In this document: piece after piece, positions 16,584-25,879 of the stretch
How positions within the stretch are numbered: the stretch's first letter is position 1
Layout: each line of letters opens with the position of its first letter
Source: Actinomycetota bacterium
GTDB taxonomy: Bacteria; Actinomycetota; Acidimicrobiia; Acidimicrobiales; Ilumatobacteraceae
Length of the DNA stretch: 33,868 nucleotides
Assembly (NCBI GenBank): GCA_005788205.1
Contig: SXYT01000020.1
Span: 1 to 33,868 of the forward strand
Reading direction: 5' to 3'
The notes under the pieces: model-generated
Told to the model about the DNA's origin: nothing
Seen by the model: the letters and a program-made list of their open reading frames with translations, nothing else
The model's database searches: none
Position numbers and translations under genes: made by a program

Positions 16584-17824
16584 CGCAGCTCCTCGATGAG
16601 GTCGGGGCAGATCTCGTGGACGTTGCGCACGCCGCACAGTTGCATCGCCCTGTGCAGCTCGTCGGTGAGCATCGCGAGAGCGCGTTCCACGCCGGTCTCG
16701 CCGGCCGCACCGAGTCCGTAGAGATAGGTGCGGCCCATCGTGCATGCGTCCGCACCGAGCGCGAGCGCCTTCACGATGTCGCCGCCACGGCGGATGCCGC
16801 CGTCGCAGATCACTGCGGGCCCCCCGCCGAGGGCGTCGCGCACCGGTCGCACGAGACGAACGGGAGCAGGTGCGCCGTCCATCTGGCGCCCGCCGTGGTT
16901 CGAGAGCACCACGCCGTCCGCGCCGCGCCGCACGGCCGTCACGGCGTCCTCCACGGTCTGCACCCCCTTCAGCAGGATGTGCCCGTCCCACTCGGCGCGG
17001 AACCAGTCGAGGTCGTCCCACGAGAGTGCGGGGTCGAACTGCTCGCTGATGAAGTCCGACAGCGTGACGGCCGTGCCGGAGCCGTCGGGTCCGGACCCCG
17101 CGACGTTTGCGAACGTGATCGGCTCGTGGCGCACGAAGTCCCACGTCCATGACGGGTGCAGGAGCCCGTCGACGAGAGTGCCTGGGCCGAGCTTGGGGGG
17201 CAGGGTGAAGCCGCGGCGCACGTCGCGCTCGCGGCGGCCGAGCACCGCGGTGTCCACGGTGAGCATGATCGTGTCGTACCCGCACGCCTTCGCGCGGCGG
17301 AGCATGTCGCGCACCATCCCCCGGTCACGCCACACGTACACCTGGAACCACTTCGGCCCGGCAGTGACCGCGGCGACCTCCTCGATCGAGCGGGTGGAGA
17401 GCGTGGAGAGCGTGTAGGGCAGGCCGTGCCTGCCCGCCACCCGGGCGACCGCGAGCTCACCCTCGGAGTGGGCGATGCGGGTGAAACCGGTGGGCGCGAA
17501 CAGGAGCGGCCAGGCGAGACGGTGACCGAGCAGCGAGACGGAGGTGTCGACACCGGACACGTCCCTCATCACGCGCGGGCGGAACCCGTACCCGGAGAAC
17601 GCTGCGGAGTTGGCGCGCAGGGTCACCTCGTCCTCCGCGCCGCCGTCGATGTAGTCGAAGATGCCGCCCGGCAGCCTTTTCATCGCAATGGACCGGAGGT
17701 CATCGATGCTGGCCGCGCGCAGGAAGCGCCTCCTGCGGGAAGACAGGACCGGTCTGGCGAACCGTGCCACCGAGCCGATAGTTCGCAGCACACCCACCGG
17801 GGGCAGGCTAGTGCCGGGCCGCAA
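16580..17824 (-). CDS. FMN-dependent alpha-hydroxy-acid oxidase/dehydrogenase (LldD/MftD-like)
   Basis: GGIFDYIDGGAEDEVTLRANSAAFSGYGFRPRVMRDVSGVDTSVSLLG, LLFAPTGFTRIAHSEGELAVARVAGRHG, ILLKGVQTVEDAVTAVRRGADGVVLSNHGGRQMDGAPAPV, VICDGGIRRGGDIVKALALGADACTMGRTYLYGL. Confidence 0.93.
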   Translation of the reverse strand: MRPGTSLPPVGVLRTIGSVARFARPVLSSRRRRFLRAASIDDLRSIAMKRLPGGIFDYIDGGAEDEVTLRANSAAFSGYGFRPRVMRDVSGVDTSVSLLGHRLAWPLLFAPTGFTRIAHSEGELAVARVAGRHGLPYTLSTLSTRSIEEVAAVTAGPKWFQVYVWRDRGMVRDMLRRAKACGYDTIMLTVDTAVLGRRERDVRRGFTLPPKLGPGTLVDGLLHPSWTWDFVRHEPITFANVAGSGPDGSGTAVTLSDFISEQFDPALSWDDLDWFRAEWDGHILLKGVQTVEDAVTAVRRGADGVVLSNHGGRQMDGAPAPVRLVRPVRDALGGGPAVICDGGIRRGGDIVKALALGADACTMGRTYLYGLGAAGETGVERALAMLTDELHRAMQLCGVRNVHEICPDLIEELR

Positions 17825-17861
17825 ATCGCCGTGGCCCGGCCGGGTGGGGGAGAATCATCGC

Positions 17862-19559
17862 GTGAGTTTTCCGTCTGATCTGGAGATCGCCCAGGCCGCC
17901 GTGCTGCGGCCCGTCACGGAGATAGCAGGGTCGCTCGGTCTCCGTGCGGAGCACGTGGAGACGCACGGGGCCCACGTCGCCAAGATCGACCTCGCCGCGA
18001 TCGGTGCCGCGGAGGGCAACCCGCGGGCGAAGTACGTGGTCGTCACCGCGGTCACCCCGACACCGCTCGGGGAGGGCAAGACCACGACCTCCGTCGGGCT
18101 TGCCCAGGCCATGGGCAGGATCGGGCGCAAGGGGCTGCTCGCGCTCAGGCAACCGTCGCTCGGGCCGACGTTCGGCATCAAGGGCGGTGCCGCCGGCGGC
18201 GGGCACAGCCAGGTGGTCCCGATGGAACTTCTCAACCTCCATCTGACCGGCGACTTCCATGCGGTGACGGCCGCACACAACATGTGCGCCGCGATCCTCG
18301 ACAACCACCTCCACCACGGCAACGAGCGCGGCCTCGACCCGGCGAAGATCACGTGGCGCCGCGTCCTCGACGTGAACGACAGGTCGCTGCGCAACGTCAC
18401 GATCGGGCTCGGCGCGAAGGAGGACGGGGTCATGAGGCAGACCGGCTTCGACATCACCGCCGCCTCCGAGGTGATGGCCATCCTTGCTCTCTCGACCTCG
18501 CTCGCGGACATGCGGGCGCGTCTCGGCAGGATCGTCGTCGGGTACACCGCCGACGACTCGGCGGTGACGGCGGAGAACATCGGCGCGGCCGGTGCCATGG
18601 CGGTGCTCATGCGCGATGCGCTCAGACCGAACCTGATGCAGACGCTGGAGAACACCCCGGCTCTCATCCATGCGGGTCCCTTCGGGAACATCGCGACCGG
18701 GAACTCGTCGGTGATCGCCGACCTTCTCGGCATCCGGCACTCGGAGTACCTCATCACGGAGGCGGGCTTCGGTGCGGACATGGGTGCCGAGAGATTCTTC
18801 AACATCAAGTGCCGCGTGTCGGGGCTGCGCCCGGACGCGGCAGTGCTCGTCACCACGGTGCGCGCGCTCAAGGCGCACTCGGGCCGGTTCAGGATCGTTG
18901 CCGGGAAGCCGTTGCCCCCGGAACTGCTGGAGGAGAACCCCGGAGACGTGCTTGCCGGTGCGGCAAACCTGGCCAAGCAGATCGAGAACGTCAAGGTGCA
19001 CGGTGTCTCGCCGGTGGTCGCCATCAATGTCTTTCCCACCGACCACAGGAGCGAGATCGACGCGATCAAGGAGACCGCGCAGTCACTGGGTGCGCGCGTC
19101 GCGGAGTGCACCCATTTCGTCGACGGGGGAGCCGGCGCCGTCGACCTCGCCCACGAGGTGGTGCGCGCCTGTGACGAGCCGTCGGATTTCCGTTTTCTCT
19201 ATTCCGACGAGGCGACCCTGCCCGAGAAGATCGAGACCGTCGCGACCCGGATCTACGGGGCGGCGGCCGTGGAGTACACCGACGAGGCCCGCGCGCAGAT
19301 GGACCGCTACGAGCGGAACGGTTTCGGGCGCCTCCCGGTGTGCATCGCCAAGACGCACCTCAGCATCAGCGGCGACCCCTCGCTGAAGGGTGCCCCCACC
19401 GGCCACACGCTGAAGGTGCGCGAGGTGCGGGCGTCGGTGGGTGCGGGGTTCGTCTACCCGATCTGCGGGGACATGCGAACGATGCCGGGACTCGGCGCGC
19501 ACCCCGCGGCGCACCGCATCGACATCGACGACGACGGCCGGGTGACGGGACTTTTCTGA
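17862..19559 (+). CDS. fhs: Formate-tetrahydrofolate ligase
   Basis: TAVTPTPLGEGKTTTSVGLAQAMGRIGRKGLLALRQPSLGPTFGIKGGAAGGGHSQVVPMELLNLHLTGDFHAVTAAHN..., full-length. GTG start at 17862. Confidence 0.97.
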   Translation: MSFPSDLEIAQAAVLRPVTEIAGSLGLRAEHVETHGAHVAKIDLAAIGAAEGNPRAKYVVVTAVTPTPLGEGKTTTSVGLAQAMGRIGRKGLLALRQPSLGPTFGIKGGAAGGGHSQVVPMELLNLHLTGDFHAVTAAHNMCAAILDNHLHHGNERGLDPAKITWRRVLDVNDRSLRNVTIGLGAKEDGVMRQTGFDITAASEVMAILALSTSLADMRARLGRIVVGYTADDSAVTAENIGAAGAMAVLMRDALRPNLMQTLENTPALIHAGPFGNIATGNSSVIADLLGIRHSEYLITEAGFGADMGAERFFNIKCRVSGLRPDAAVLVTTVRALKAHSGRFRIVAGKPLPPELLEENPGDVLAGAANLAKQIENVKVHGVSPVVAINVFPTDHRSEIDAIKETAQSLGARVAECTHFVDGGAGAVDLAHEVVRACDEPSDFRFLYSDEATLPEKIETVATRIYGAAAVEYTDEARAQMDRYERNGFGRLPVCIAKTHLSISGDPSLKGAPTGHTLKVREVRASVGAGFVYPICGDMRTMPGLGAHPAAHRIDIDDDGRVTGLF

Positions 19560-19565
19560 CCTGGG

Positions 19566-20510
19566 TCACTTGCCCTTCAGGGCGGCGACAACGGGCGCGA
19601 TCTCCTCGATGTTCTCGCCGCCGACGATGAAGTAGCTGAAGCCCCAGCGCTCCCGTGCGGCGAGGACCGTCTCGATGACCGATTCCACGCTGCCGATGAG
19701 GGCGAAGGGGGATTCCTCCACGAACTCCGCGGGGATGCCGAACATGCCCGCGATCGCGTCCACCGTCCCGCGCCGGTCGTCGGTGACCTTCACGAAGAAC
19801 GTGCGGATGTTCATCTCGATGTCGTCCAGACGGTGCGCCCCGGCCTCGGCGACGATGGCCACCTTCTTGTCCACCTCGGCCGCCGTCATCGTGCCGACGG
19901 CCTCCACGCCGATGACACCCGCGGTGAGGGTGCCGTTGATGCCGACGATGTCGGCTTCACGCGCCGCGATGGAGAGCACACGCTTCCCGCCGCCCCCGAT
20001 GAGGACCGGCGGGCACGGGCGCTGCACCGGCTTCGGCTGGCCGTCGTAGTCGGTGATCGTGTAGTGCTCGCCCGCGAACGAGAAGCGTCCCTCCGCCATC
20101 GTGCCCTTGATGACCCGCAGGCCCTCCACGAAACGGTCGATGCGCACCTTCGGGGTGTCGTAGGGGATACCCGCCTCCTCGTAGTCACTGATCATCCAGC
20201 CGGCACCGAGACCGATCTCCAGGCGGCCGTCCGAGAGGAGGTCGATCGTGGCGAGTTCCTTCGCGAGGACCACGGGGTGCTTGTAGTCGTTGTCGAACAC
20301 GAGGGCCCCGACGCGCAGGTCCGTGGTTGCGTCCGCCGCCGCCATCAATGCCGGCACGGGGGCGAGCTGGTCGGTGAAGTGGTCCGGCATCGTGAGCACG
20401 TCGTACCCGTTCGCCTCGGCCCGCCGCGCGAGGTCGGCCCACTCGCGCGCCGATGCGGCCCGGGAGGCCTGGACGCCGAAACGGAAGCCGCGGTGGGGGA
20501 ATTCGCTCAT
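19566..20510 (-). CDS. LLM class F420-dependent-type oxidoreductase
   Basis: FRFGVQASRAASAREWADLARRAEANGYDVLTMPDHFTDQLAPVPALMAAADATTDLRVGALVFDNDYKHPVVLAKELATIDLLSDGRLEIGLGAGWMISDYEEAGIPYD resembles the TIGR03621-type family. Confidence 0.9.
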   Translation of the reverse strand: MSEFPHRGFRFGVQASRAASAREWADLARRAEANGYDVLTMPDHFTDQLAPVPALMAAADATTDLRVGALVFDNDYKHPVVLAKELATIDLLSDGRLEIGLGAGWMISDYEEAGIPYDTPKVRIDRFVEGLRVIKGTMAEGRFSFAGEHYTITDYDGQPKPVQRPCPPVLIGGGGKRVLSIAAREADIVGINGTLTAGVIGVEAVGTMTAAEVDKKVAIVAEAGAHRLDDIEMNIRTFFVKVTDDRRGTVDAIAGMFGIPAEFVEESPFALIGSVESVIETVLAARERWGFSYFIVGGENIEEIAPVVAALKGK

Positions 20511-20595
20511 GCAGCGAGGGTAGTCGTGGCCGGTGCCGCGAATGCAAGAGGGGTGCCCGTGTGCGTGTGCGGTCCGCAAGTACCGTGGTCGTGCT

Positions 20596-22896
20596 GTGAG
20601 GAACCCTGCGTCGTGGACCGCCCGGATGGCTGTTGCCGTCACGGCAGGGGCGCTCCTCATCAGCGCAGCCATGGTCGGAGCAGCCCCGCACGCGTGGGCC
20701 ATCCTGCATTCGCACGAGGAGGTGCCGGTGCGCCTGCCCGGCTCGTTCAGCGGTCTCGCCACCCGCAGCAAGATCCTCGACGTCTCGGGCACCCAGATCG
20801 GCGTCTTCGAGTTCGAGAACAGCCAGCCGCTCGCGATCGAGGCCGTACCGGAGCACGTGCTCGCCGCGGTCCTCGCGGTTGAGGACCAGGGGTTCGAGCA
20901 GCACAGGGGCGTCAACCTGCGCGCACTCGTTCGCGCGGCGCTCGCGAACTTCCAGTACTCCGCCTCGCGCCAGGGCGCATCCACGATCACCCAGCAGGTC
21001 GTGAAGAACGAGTTCCTGGCGGGCCTGCCGCGCGACGGCCGGTACAAGATCCTGCAGGCGCGCTACGCGGCAATGCTCGAAAAGACCGTGCCGAAGAGGA
21101 AGATCGTCGAGCGCTACCTGAACACGGTGTTCTTCGGCAACAACGCGTACGGCATCCAGGCGGCGGCCGAGACGTACTTCGGCACACAGGTCACCGGTCT
21201 CTCGCTCGCCCAGGCGGCGTTCCTCGCCGGGCTCGTGCGTGCCCCGTCCACCTATGACCCGATACGCCGGCCGGAGCAGGCGCGCAGGAGGTTCGCCCAG
21301 GTGCTCGAGCGTCTCGTGGAGACCTCGCTGATGACGCGGGAGGTGGCGGACGCCACGCTCGCGGAGTTCCCGATTCCGGAGAAGGCGAGTGCCGTGTCCC
21401 GTCGGTCGACCTCGCGGACCTACATCAGCGAGATGATCCGTGACTACCTGCTGAACAAGAGCACAGTGCTCGGGGCCACGTACGCGGAACGCTACGACGC
21501 GCTGTACCGGGGCGGTCTCACCGTCACGACCACCATCAATGCCGCCGACCAGGCGAAGGCGGAGAAGGCGGCAAGAGAGAAGCTGCCGGCGAACAAGACG
21601 GGCATCCAGTCAGCGGTGGTCTCGCTCGACACCGCAACGGGCGCGGTGCGCGCGCTCGTCGGCGGGCCGGGCTTTGCGCCCGGGCGCAGCGAGGTGAATC
21701 TCGCCCTGCGCCGCCGGCAAACGGGTTCCAGCATCAAGATCTTCGTGCTGACGGCGGCGCTCGAGGCCGGGGTGGAGGGAAAGGACCTCATCGACGGGAC
21801 GCTCCCGTGCACCTTCCCGAATCCCGGCAAGCCCGAGGAACCGTTCAAGATCACGAAGGGCGTGAGCAAGCCGCTCACCACGCTCGAGGAACAGACGTGG
21901 CTCTCCATCAACTGTGCGTACGCGCGCCTCGCCCAGATCGTGGGGCTGAACAGGCTGCCGAACACCGTGTACAAGATGGCGTCATCCGCGTACCTGCGCC
22001 CGGACATCTTCAAGATCTGGCCCTACGCGAGCTTCTCCACCGGCGCGAACGAACTGAGCGCGTTCGACATGGCGTCGGGCGCGCAGACGATCGCGAACGG
22101 AGGCATGCACCACGAGCCGTTCTTCATCGAGAAGATCGAGGACGGGTCGGGCCGCGTCCTCTTCCAGCACGCGTTGAGCGGGGTGCAGGTGATCAGCAAG
22201 GAGGTGGCGGACAAGCAGGTCGCCATCCTGAAGCAGTCGTTGATCCGCGGCACGGCGAGGCGCACGCCGCTCGAGGGCGACAGGCCGGCCGCGGGCAAGA
22301 CCGGGACCCAGGACGAGAACACGAACGCCTGGTTCGTCGGCTTCACCAGGCAACTCACGACCGCGGTGTGGGTGGGTGACCCCAAGGGTTACACGCCGAT
22401 GGTGGGCATCCCCGAGTTCAGGGCTGACGGAGTGCCCCGCGTCCAGGGCGCCACCTACCCGGCGAGGATCTGGAAGGCCTACATGGACGCAGCGCACAAG
22501 GAACTGCCCGTGCAGGACTGGGACGCCCCCGCGCCCCCTGCGCGCAACCAGATGCGCCTGTACCTGCCCGGCGTCGACTGCATCGCGGAGTTGGTGTCCG
22601 GCAGGTTGCCGCGCACGCAGACGGGTGCGGTGAGCACGGTGGTGCCGGCCACGACGGTGCCTGCGGTCTCCACCCCACCTGCGACGAGCATCCCTTCCGT
22701 TCCCGGTGCCGTGCCGGTGACGCCGACGACCGTCTACAAGGGGCCCGTTGTGAGCGTGGTGGACCCCGGCACCACGATCGCTCCCACGGACACGAACCCG
22801 TTGACACGGATCGTCGGTGTCGATCCCCAGAGGTTCCTCGTCTACGACTGCGCGAGGGGCGTGCCTGCGTCCGTGCGCACGACCGTGGTTCCGTAG
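20596..22896 (+). CDS. Class A penicillin-binding protein (transglycosylase/transpeptidase)
   Basis: AVLAVEDQGFEQHRGVNLRALVRAALANFQ...QGASTITQQVVKNEFL...VERYLNTVFFGNNAYGIQAAAETYFG (GT51). RRQTGSSIKIFVLTAALEAG, SINCAY and AGKTGTQDENTNAWFVGFT are transpeptidase motifs. Thr/Pro/Val-rich tail. Confidence 0.95.
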   Translation: MRNPASWTARMAVAVTAGALLISAAMVGAAPHAWAILHSHEEVPVRLPGSFSGLATRSKILDVSGTQIGVFEFENSQPLAIEAVPEHVLAAVLAVEDQGFEQHRGVNLRALVRAALANFQYSASRQGASTITQQVVKNEFLAGLPRDGRYKILQARYAAMLEKTVPKRKIVERYLNTVFFGNNAYGIQAAAETYFGTQVTGLSLAQAAFLAGLVRAPSTYDPIRRPEQARRRFAQVLERLVETSLMTREVADATLAEFPIPEKASAVSRRSTSRTYISEMIRDYLLNKSTVLGATYAERYDALYRGGLTVTTTINAADQAKAEKAAREKLPANKTGIQSAVVSLDTATGAVRALVGGPGFAPGRSEVNLALRRRQTGSSIKIFVLTAALEAGVEGKDLIDGTLPCTFPNPGKPEEPFKITKGVSKPLTTLEEQTWLSINCAYARLAQIVGLNRLPNTVYKMASSAYLRPDIFKIWPYASFSTGANELSAFDMASGAQTIANGGMHHEPFFIEKIEDGSGRVLFQHALSGVQVISKEVADKQVAILKQSLIRGTARRTPLEGDRPAAGKTGTQDENTNAWFVGFTRQLTTAVWVGDPKGYTPMVGIPEFRADGVPRVQGATYPARIWKAYMDAAHKELPVQDWDAPAPPARNQMRLYLPGVDCIAELVSGRLPRTQTGAVSTVVPATTVPAVSTPPATSIPSVPGAVPVTPTTVYKGPVVSVVDPGTTIAPTDTNPLTRIVGVDPQRFLVYDCARGVPASVRTTVVP

Positions 22897-22905
22897 GCTG
22901 ACGGC

Positions 22906-23409
22906 GTGTTCCTCTGGTTCGTCGGCACCGCCTGGCTCGCGGTGTGGTTCGTCTTCCGCGACGAGAGGTTCGATTACCGTCTGCTCGCTGCCGGGGCGCT
23001 GCTGCCGGACGCCGTCGACATCTTCACCGGCGGGGCCTGGGTGATGCACTCGGTCACTGCGGCCGTGGTTGCTCTCGCCGTGGTGATGGTCGCCACGCAG
23101 GGGCGGCGCGAGGTGCGCAGGCACGCGCTCGCCGTCCCGATCGGGATGTTCATGCACCTCGTCTTCGACGGGGCATTCGCTGTCACCACGGTCTTCTGGT
23201 GGCCCTTCGGTGGCCTGTCGTTCGGGGGCGAGCCGCTCCCGTCGCTCGACCGGATGGGCATGAACGTGGTGCTGGAGTTGCTCGGAGCCGCGGCTGTCTG
23301 GTGGATGTGGCGCACGCACGGACTCTCCGACCCCGCCGCCCGCCGGCGTCTGTGGCGCACGGGACGCCTCGTCGCGGTGCGGCCCGGGACCGGGGCGGGC
23401 ACGTGCTGA
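22906..23409 (+). CDS. Integral membrane protein, metal-dependent-hydrolase-like (YdjM/DUF457-like)
   Basis: MFLWFVGTAWLAVWFVFRDERFDYRLLAAGALLPDAVDIFTGG...MHSVTAAVVALAVVM...GMFMHLVFDGAF. GTG start. Confidence 0.6.
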   Translation: MFLWFVGTAWLAVWFVFRDERFDYRLLAAGALLPDAVDIFTGGAWVMHSVTAAVVALAVVMVATQGRREVRRHALAVPIGMFMHLVFDGAFAVTTVFWWPFGGLSFGGEPLPSLDRMGMNVVLELLGAAAVWWMWRTHGLSDPAARRRLWRTGRLVAVRPGTGAGTC

Positions 23410-23993
23410 TCCTGCTGCGCCACGGTCGCACCGAGGTGAACGCGGGTGGCCGCCTGCAGGGCCGCATCGACGTGCCGCTCGATGCCACGGGCATCCTGCA
23501 GGCGCGCGCGGCCGGCGAGCACCTGCGTGCGCGGTTCCCCGGTGCGCGCGTCGTGAGCAGTCCGCTGGCGAGAGCCGTCGAGACGGCCCGGGCGATCGGG
23601 GGCGAACCGGAGATCGACGGGCGCTTTGTCGAGCTCGACTACGGCGACTGGGACGGTCTCGAGATGTCGCAGGTGCCGCGCGGCGAATGGCGTGCCTGGC
23701 GCGGTGACCCTTCGTTCCGTCCGCCGGGTGGCGAGTCGCTGCAGGAACTGGACACGCGCGTTCGCCCGGCGCTGCTGGAACTGTCGGAGACGGCGCGCGA
23801 CCGTGACGTCATCATCGTGTCGCACGTGTCGCCGATCAAGAGTGCCGTCACCTGGGCACTCGGCGCGGGACCGGAGATGACCTGGCGCATGTCGCTCGAC
23901 CGGGCATCGATCTGCACGGTTGCGATCGGTCCAGCAGGGCCGGCCCTCGTGACCTTCAACGAGACCGCCCATCTCGGCGGCCTCGCCAAGTGA
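23403..23993 (+). CDS. Histidine phosphatase (phosphoglycerate mutase-like) family protein
   Basis: ILLRHGRTEVNAGGRLQGRIDVPLDATGILQARAAGEHL...VVSSPLARAVETARAIGGE...ELDYGDWDGL...VIIVSHVSPIKSAV. Confidence 0.92.
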   Translation: MLILLRHGRTEVNAGGRLQGRIDVPLDATGILQARAAGEHLRARFPGARVVSSPLARAVETARAIGGEPEIDGRFVELDYGDWDGLEMSQVPRGEWRAWRGDPSFRPPGGESLQELDTRVRPALLELSETARDRDVIIVSHVSPIKSAVTWALGAGPEMTWRMSLDRASICTVAIGPAGPALVTFNETAHLGGLAK

Positions 23994-23997
23994 CGGT

Positions 23998-24336
<339 letters not shown>

Positions 24337-24387
24337 GTCACGCACGAGTGTACGGAAGAGGCCCGCCCGCAGGCGAGAGAGATACGT

Positions 24388-24402
24388 ACCCCGTGGCGGG
24401 GT
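24388..24402 (-). terminator. Short GC hairpin directly after the ferritin-like gene
   Basis: ACCCCG-tgg-CGGGGT perfect 6-bp stem abutting the stop codon. No obvious U-tract. Confidence 0.4.
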
Positions 24403-25160
24403 CAGTACTCGAGGCTGTTGAGGCTGGGCGTCTCCATGGTGACGACGGTGCGTGCGCCGGCCTCGGTCATCGTGCCGATCGTCGCGTCGAATGACCCCAG
24501 GCTGCCGTACTTGGTGGGCAGCGCGGAGACGACAGGGCCGCCGGTCTCGTCGACGGCAGGGGAGACCCCCTTCGTCCCGGGGCTGACCATCTGGGCGAGC
24601 ACAACGGCGTACTCCGACGGCTTCACCGCGAGTGTCATCATCGCCCGACGGAGCGCAGGCTCGTTCGTCCACGCCACGAAGGCCTGGTAGGTGGCCGCGA
24701 CGACACCCTCGATTGCGTGCGCGAAAGCGATGACGTCCGCCTCCGCCTGGTCGCTCTCCGCGATCAGCGCGAGCGCACCCGACACGTAGTTCTTCATCAT
24801 CCGCGTGTTGGGCTTGCCGAACTCTTCACCACCGCGCGCGGCGATGAGCGGGGCGATCGCGGCGGCATTCGCCCTGTGGCCCTCGAGGAACACGGCGATC
24901 GCCGCCTTGGTGGCCGCGTTGCCCTTCGACATCGCAGGGTCGGAGAGTGCCGCGACCGCGAGGTTCTCCACGGACTGTGCGGTGCGCAGCAGGACGACGT
25001 CACTCACGTGCACCTCGGGGAGGGCGGTGGTGCTGGGGGAGAGCCCGACGCGGGAGAGCCCGGACGGTTCGCTGCCGCACGCCGCGAGGACGACACCTGC
25101 TGCGGCGAGGGTCCCGCCCTGGGTGATGAGACTGCGGCGACTGATCTTCGGTGTGTTCAC
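24402..25160 (-). CDS. Tat-exported ferritin-like domain lipoprotein
   Basis: SRRSLITQGGTLAAAGVVLAACGS (twin-Arg plus lipobox). Ferritin-like helical core: VENLAVAALSDPA...VFLEGHRANAAAIAPL...AHAIEGVVAATYQAFVAW. Confidence 0.72.
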   Translation of the reverse strand: MNTPKISRRSLITQGGTLAAAGVVLAACGSEPSGLSRVGLSPSTTALPEVHVSDVVLLRTAQSVENLAVAALSDPAMSKGNAATKAAIAVFLEGHRANAAAIAPLIAARGGEEFGKPNTRMMKNYVSGALALIAESDQAEADVIAFAHAIEGVVAATYQAFVAWTNEPALRRAMMTLAVKPSEYAVVLAQMVSPGTKGVSPAVDETGGPVVSALPTKYGSLGSFDATIGTMTEAGARTVVTMETPSLNSLEY

Positions 25161-25190
25161 TGTGGTCGGTTCCTTCGGTGCTGGCGGGGT

Positions 25191-25760
25191 CTAGAGCGCG
25201 GCTGCGTCGGCACCGCTCGACACGAGCAGCGCCGCACGGTGGCGGCTGACGACGGTGATGATCGAGGCGACGAGTGCTGCCGCGTTGATTCCCTGGATGC
25301 TCCCGAGGGCCGCGATGTGGGCCTCGGCGGTGGCGGCCTCGTGGGCAGCCATTTGGGTGGCGATGGAGCTGTACCCGCCGGAGACGGTCAGTGCGAGCCG
25401 CGTGCCGGACGGCTTCGCGGCCTCGGTGCCGAGGTAGGCAGAGAGCGACTCGACATACGCGATGTGGTGCCCGTGGATCGTGAGCAGCGCCGCGAGGTCG
25501 TCGCCGGACACCGACCCGACGGCGGCCTTGTAGGTGGCGACCATCGAGGCCTCGCGCTCGATGAGCGTGTTGATGACTGCGACATCTGCCGCCGACCGGT
25601 CAGGCGGGGCGGTGGTCGTCGGGGCAGAGTCCCCGGCGGCAGATGCGCGGCCCGCGAGGAGGGGCGCCGAGGCCGCGGCCCCCGCGGCGAGAAGTGACGC
25701 GAACAGTGCGCGGCGGCTGCGCGGCTCGGTGGCTGCGGTGTCGGGAGCTTGTGTGTCCAC
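25191..25760 (-). CDS. Tat-exported ferritin-like domain protein (second copy)
   Basis: VDTQAPDTAATEPRSRRALFASLLAAGAAASAPLLAGRASA (Tat-like signal), then INTLIEREASMVATYKAAVGSVSGDDLAALLTIHGHHIAYVESLSAYLG. GTG at 25760 with upstream GGAAG; the longer ORF extends to 26891. Confidence 0.68.
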   Translation of the reverse strand: MDTQAPDTAATEPRSRRALFASLLAAGAAASAPLLAGRASAAGDSAPTTTAPPDRSAADVAVINTLIEREASMVATYKAAVGSVSGDDLAALLTIHGHHIAYVESLSAYLGTEAAKPSGTRLALTVSGGYSSIATQMAAHEAATAEAHIAALGSIQGINAAALVASIITVVSRHRAALLVSSGADAAAL

Positions 25761-25879
25761 TCGGGGGCTTCCTTTGTCTTGGTCGTTCGGGATGTCGAAG
25801 GCTGGCTGGCTGGCTGTGCGGCCCGAGGCCGTTCCGGCCCTGGTTGGACCCGTGGGCCGGGTCATTCCGCGAGTCAACA

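Noticed and set aside
17808-19111. Long minus-strand ORFs (412 and 418 aa) opposite fhs
   Set aside because: Antisense shadows in a GC-rich gene. The plus strand clearly encodes formate-THF ligase.
21982-23319. 445-aa minus-strand ORF
   Set aside because: Antisense to the class A PBP and membrane protein genes. His/Arg/Asp-rich with no recognisable domain.
25797-25816. GGCT short tandem repeat (ggctggctggctggctg)
   Set aside because: Only about four 4-bp units in an intergenic gap. No clear function, and not distinguishable from chance.
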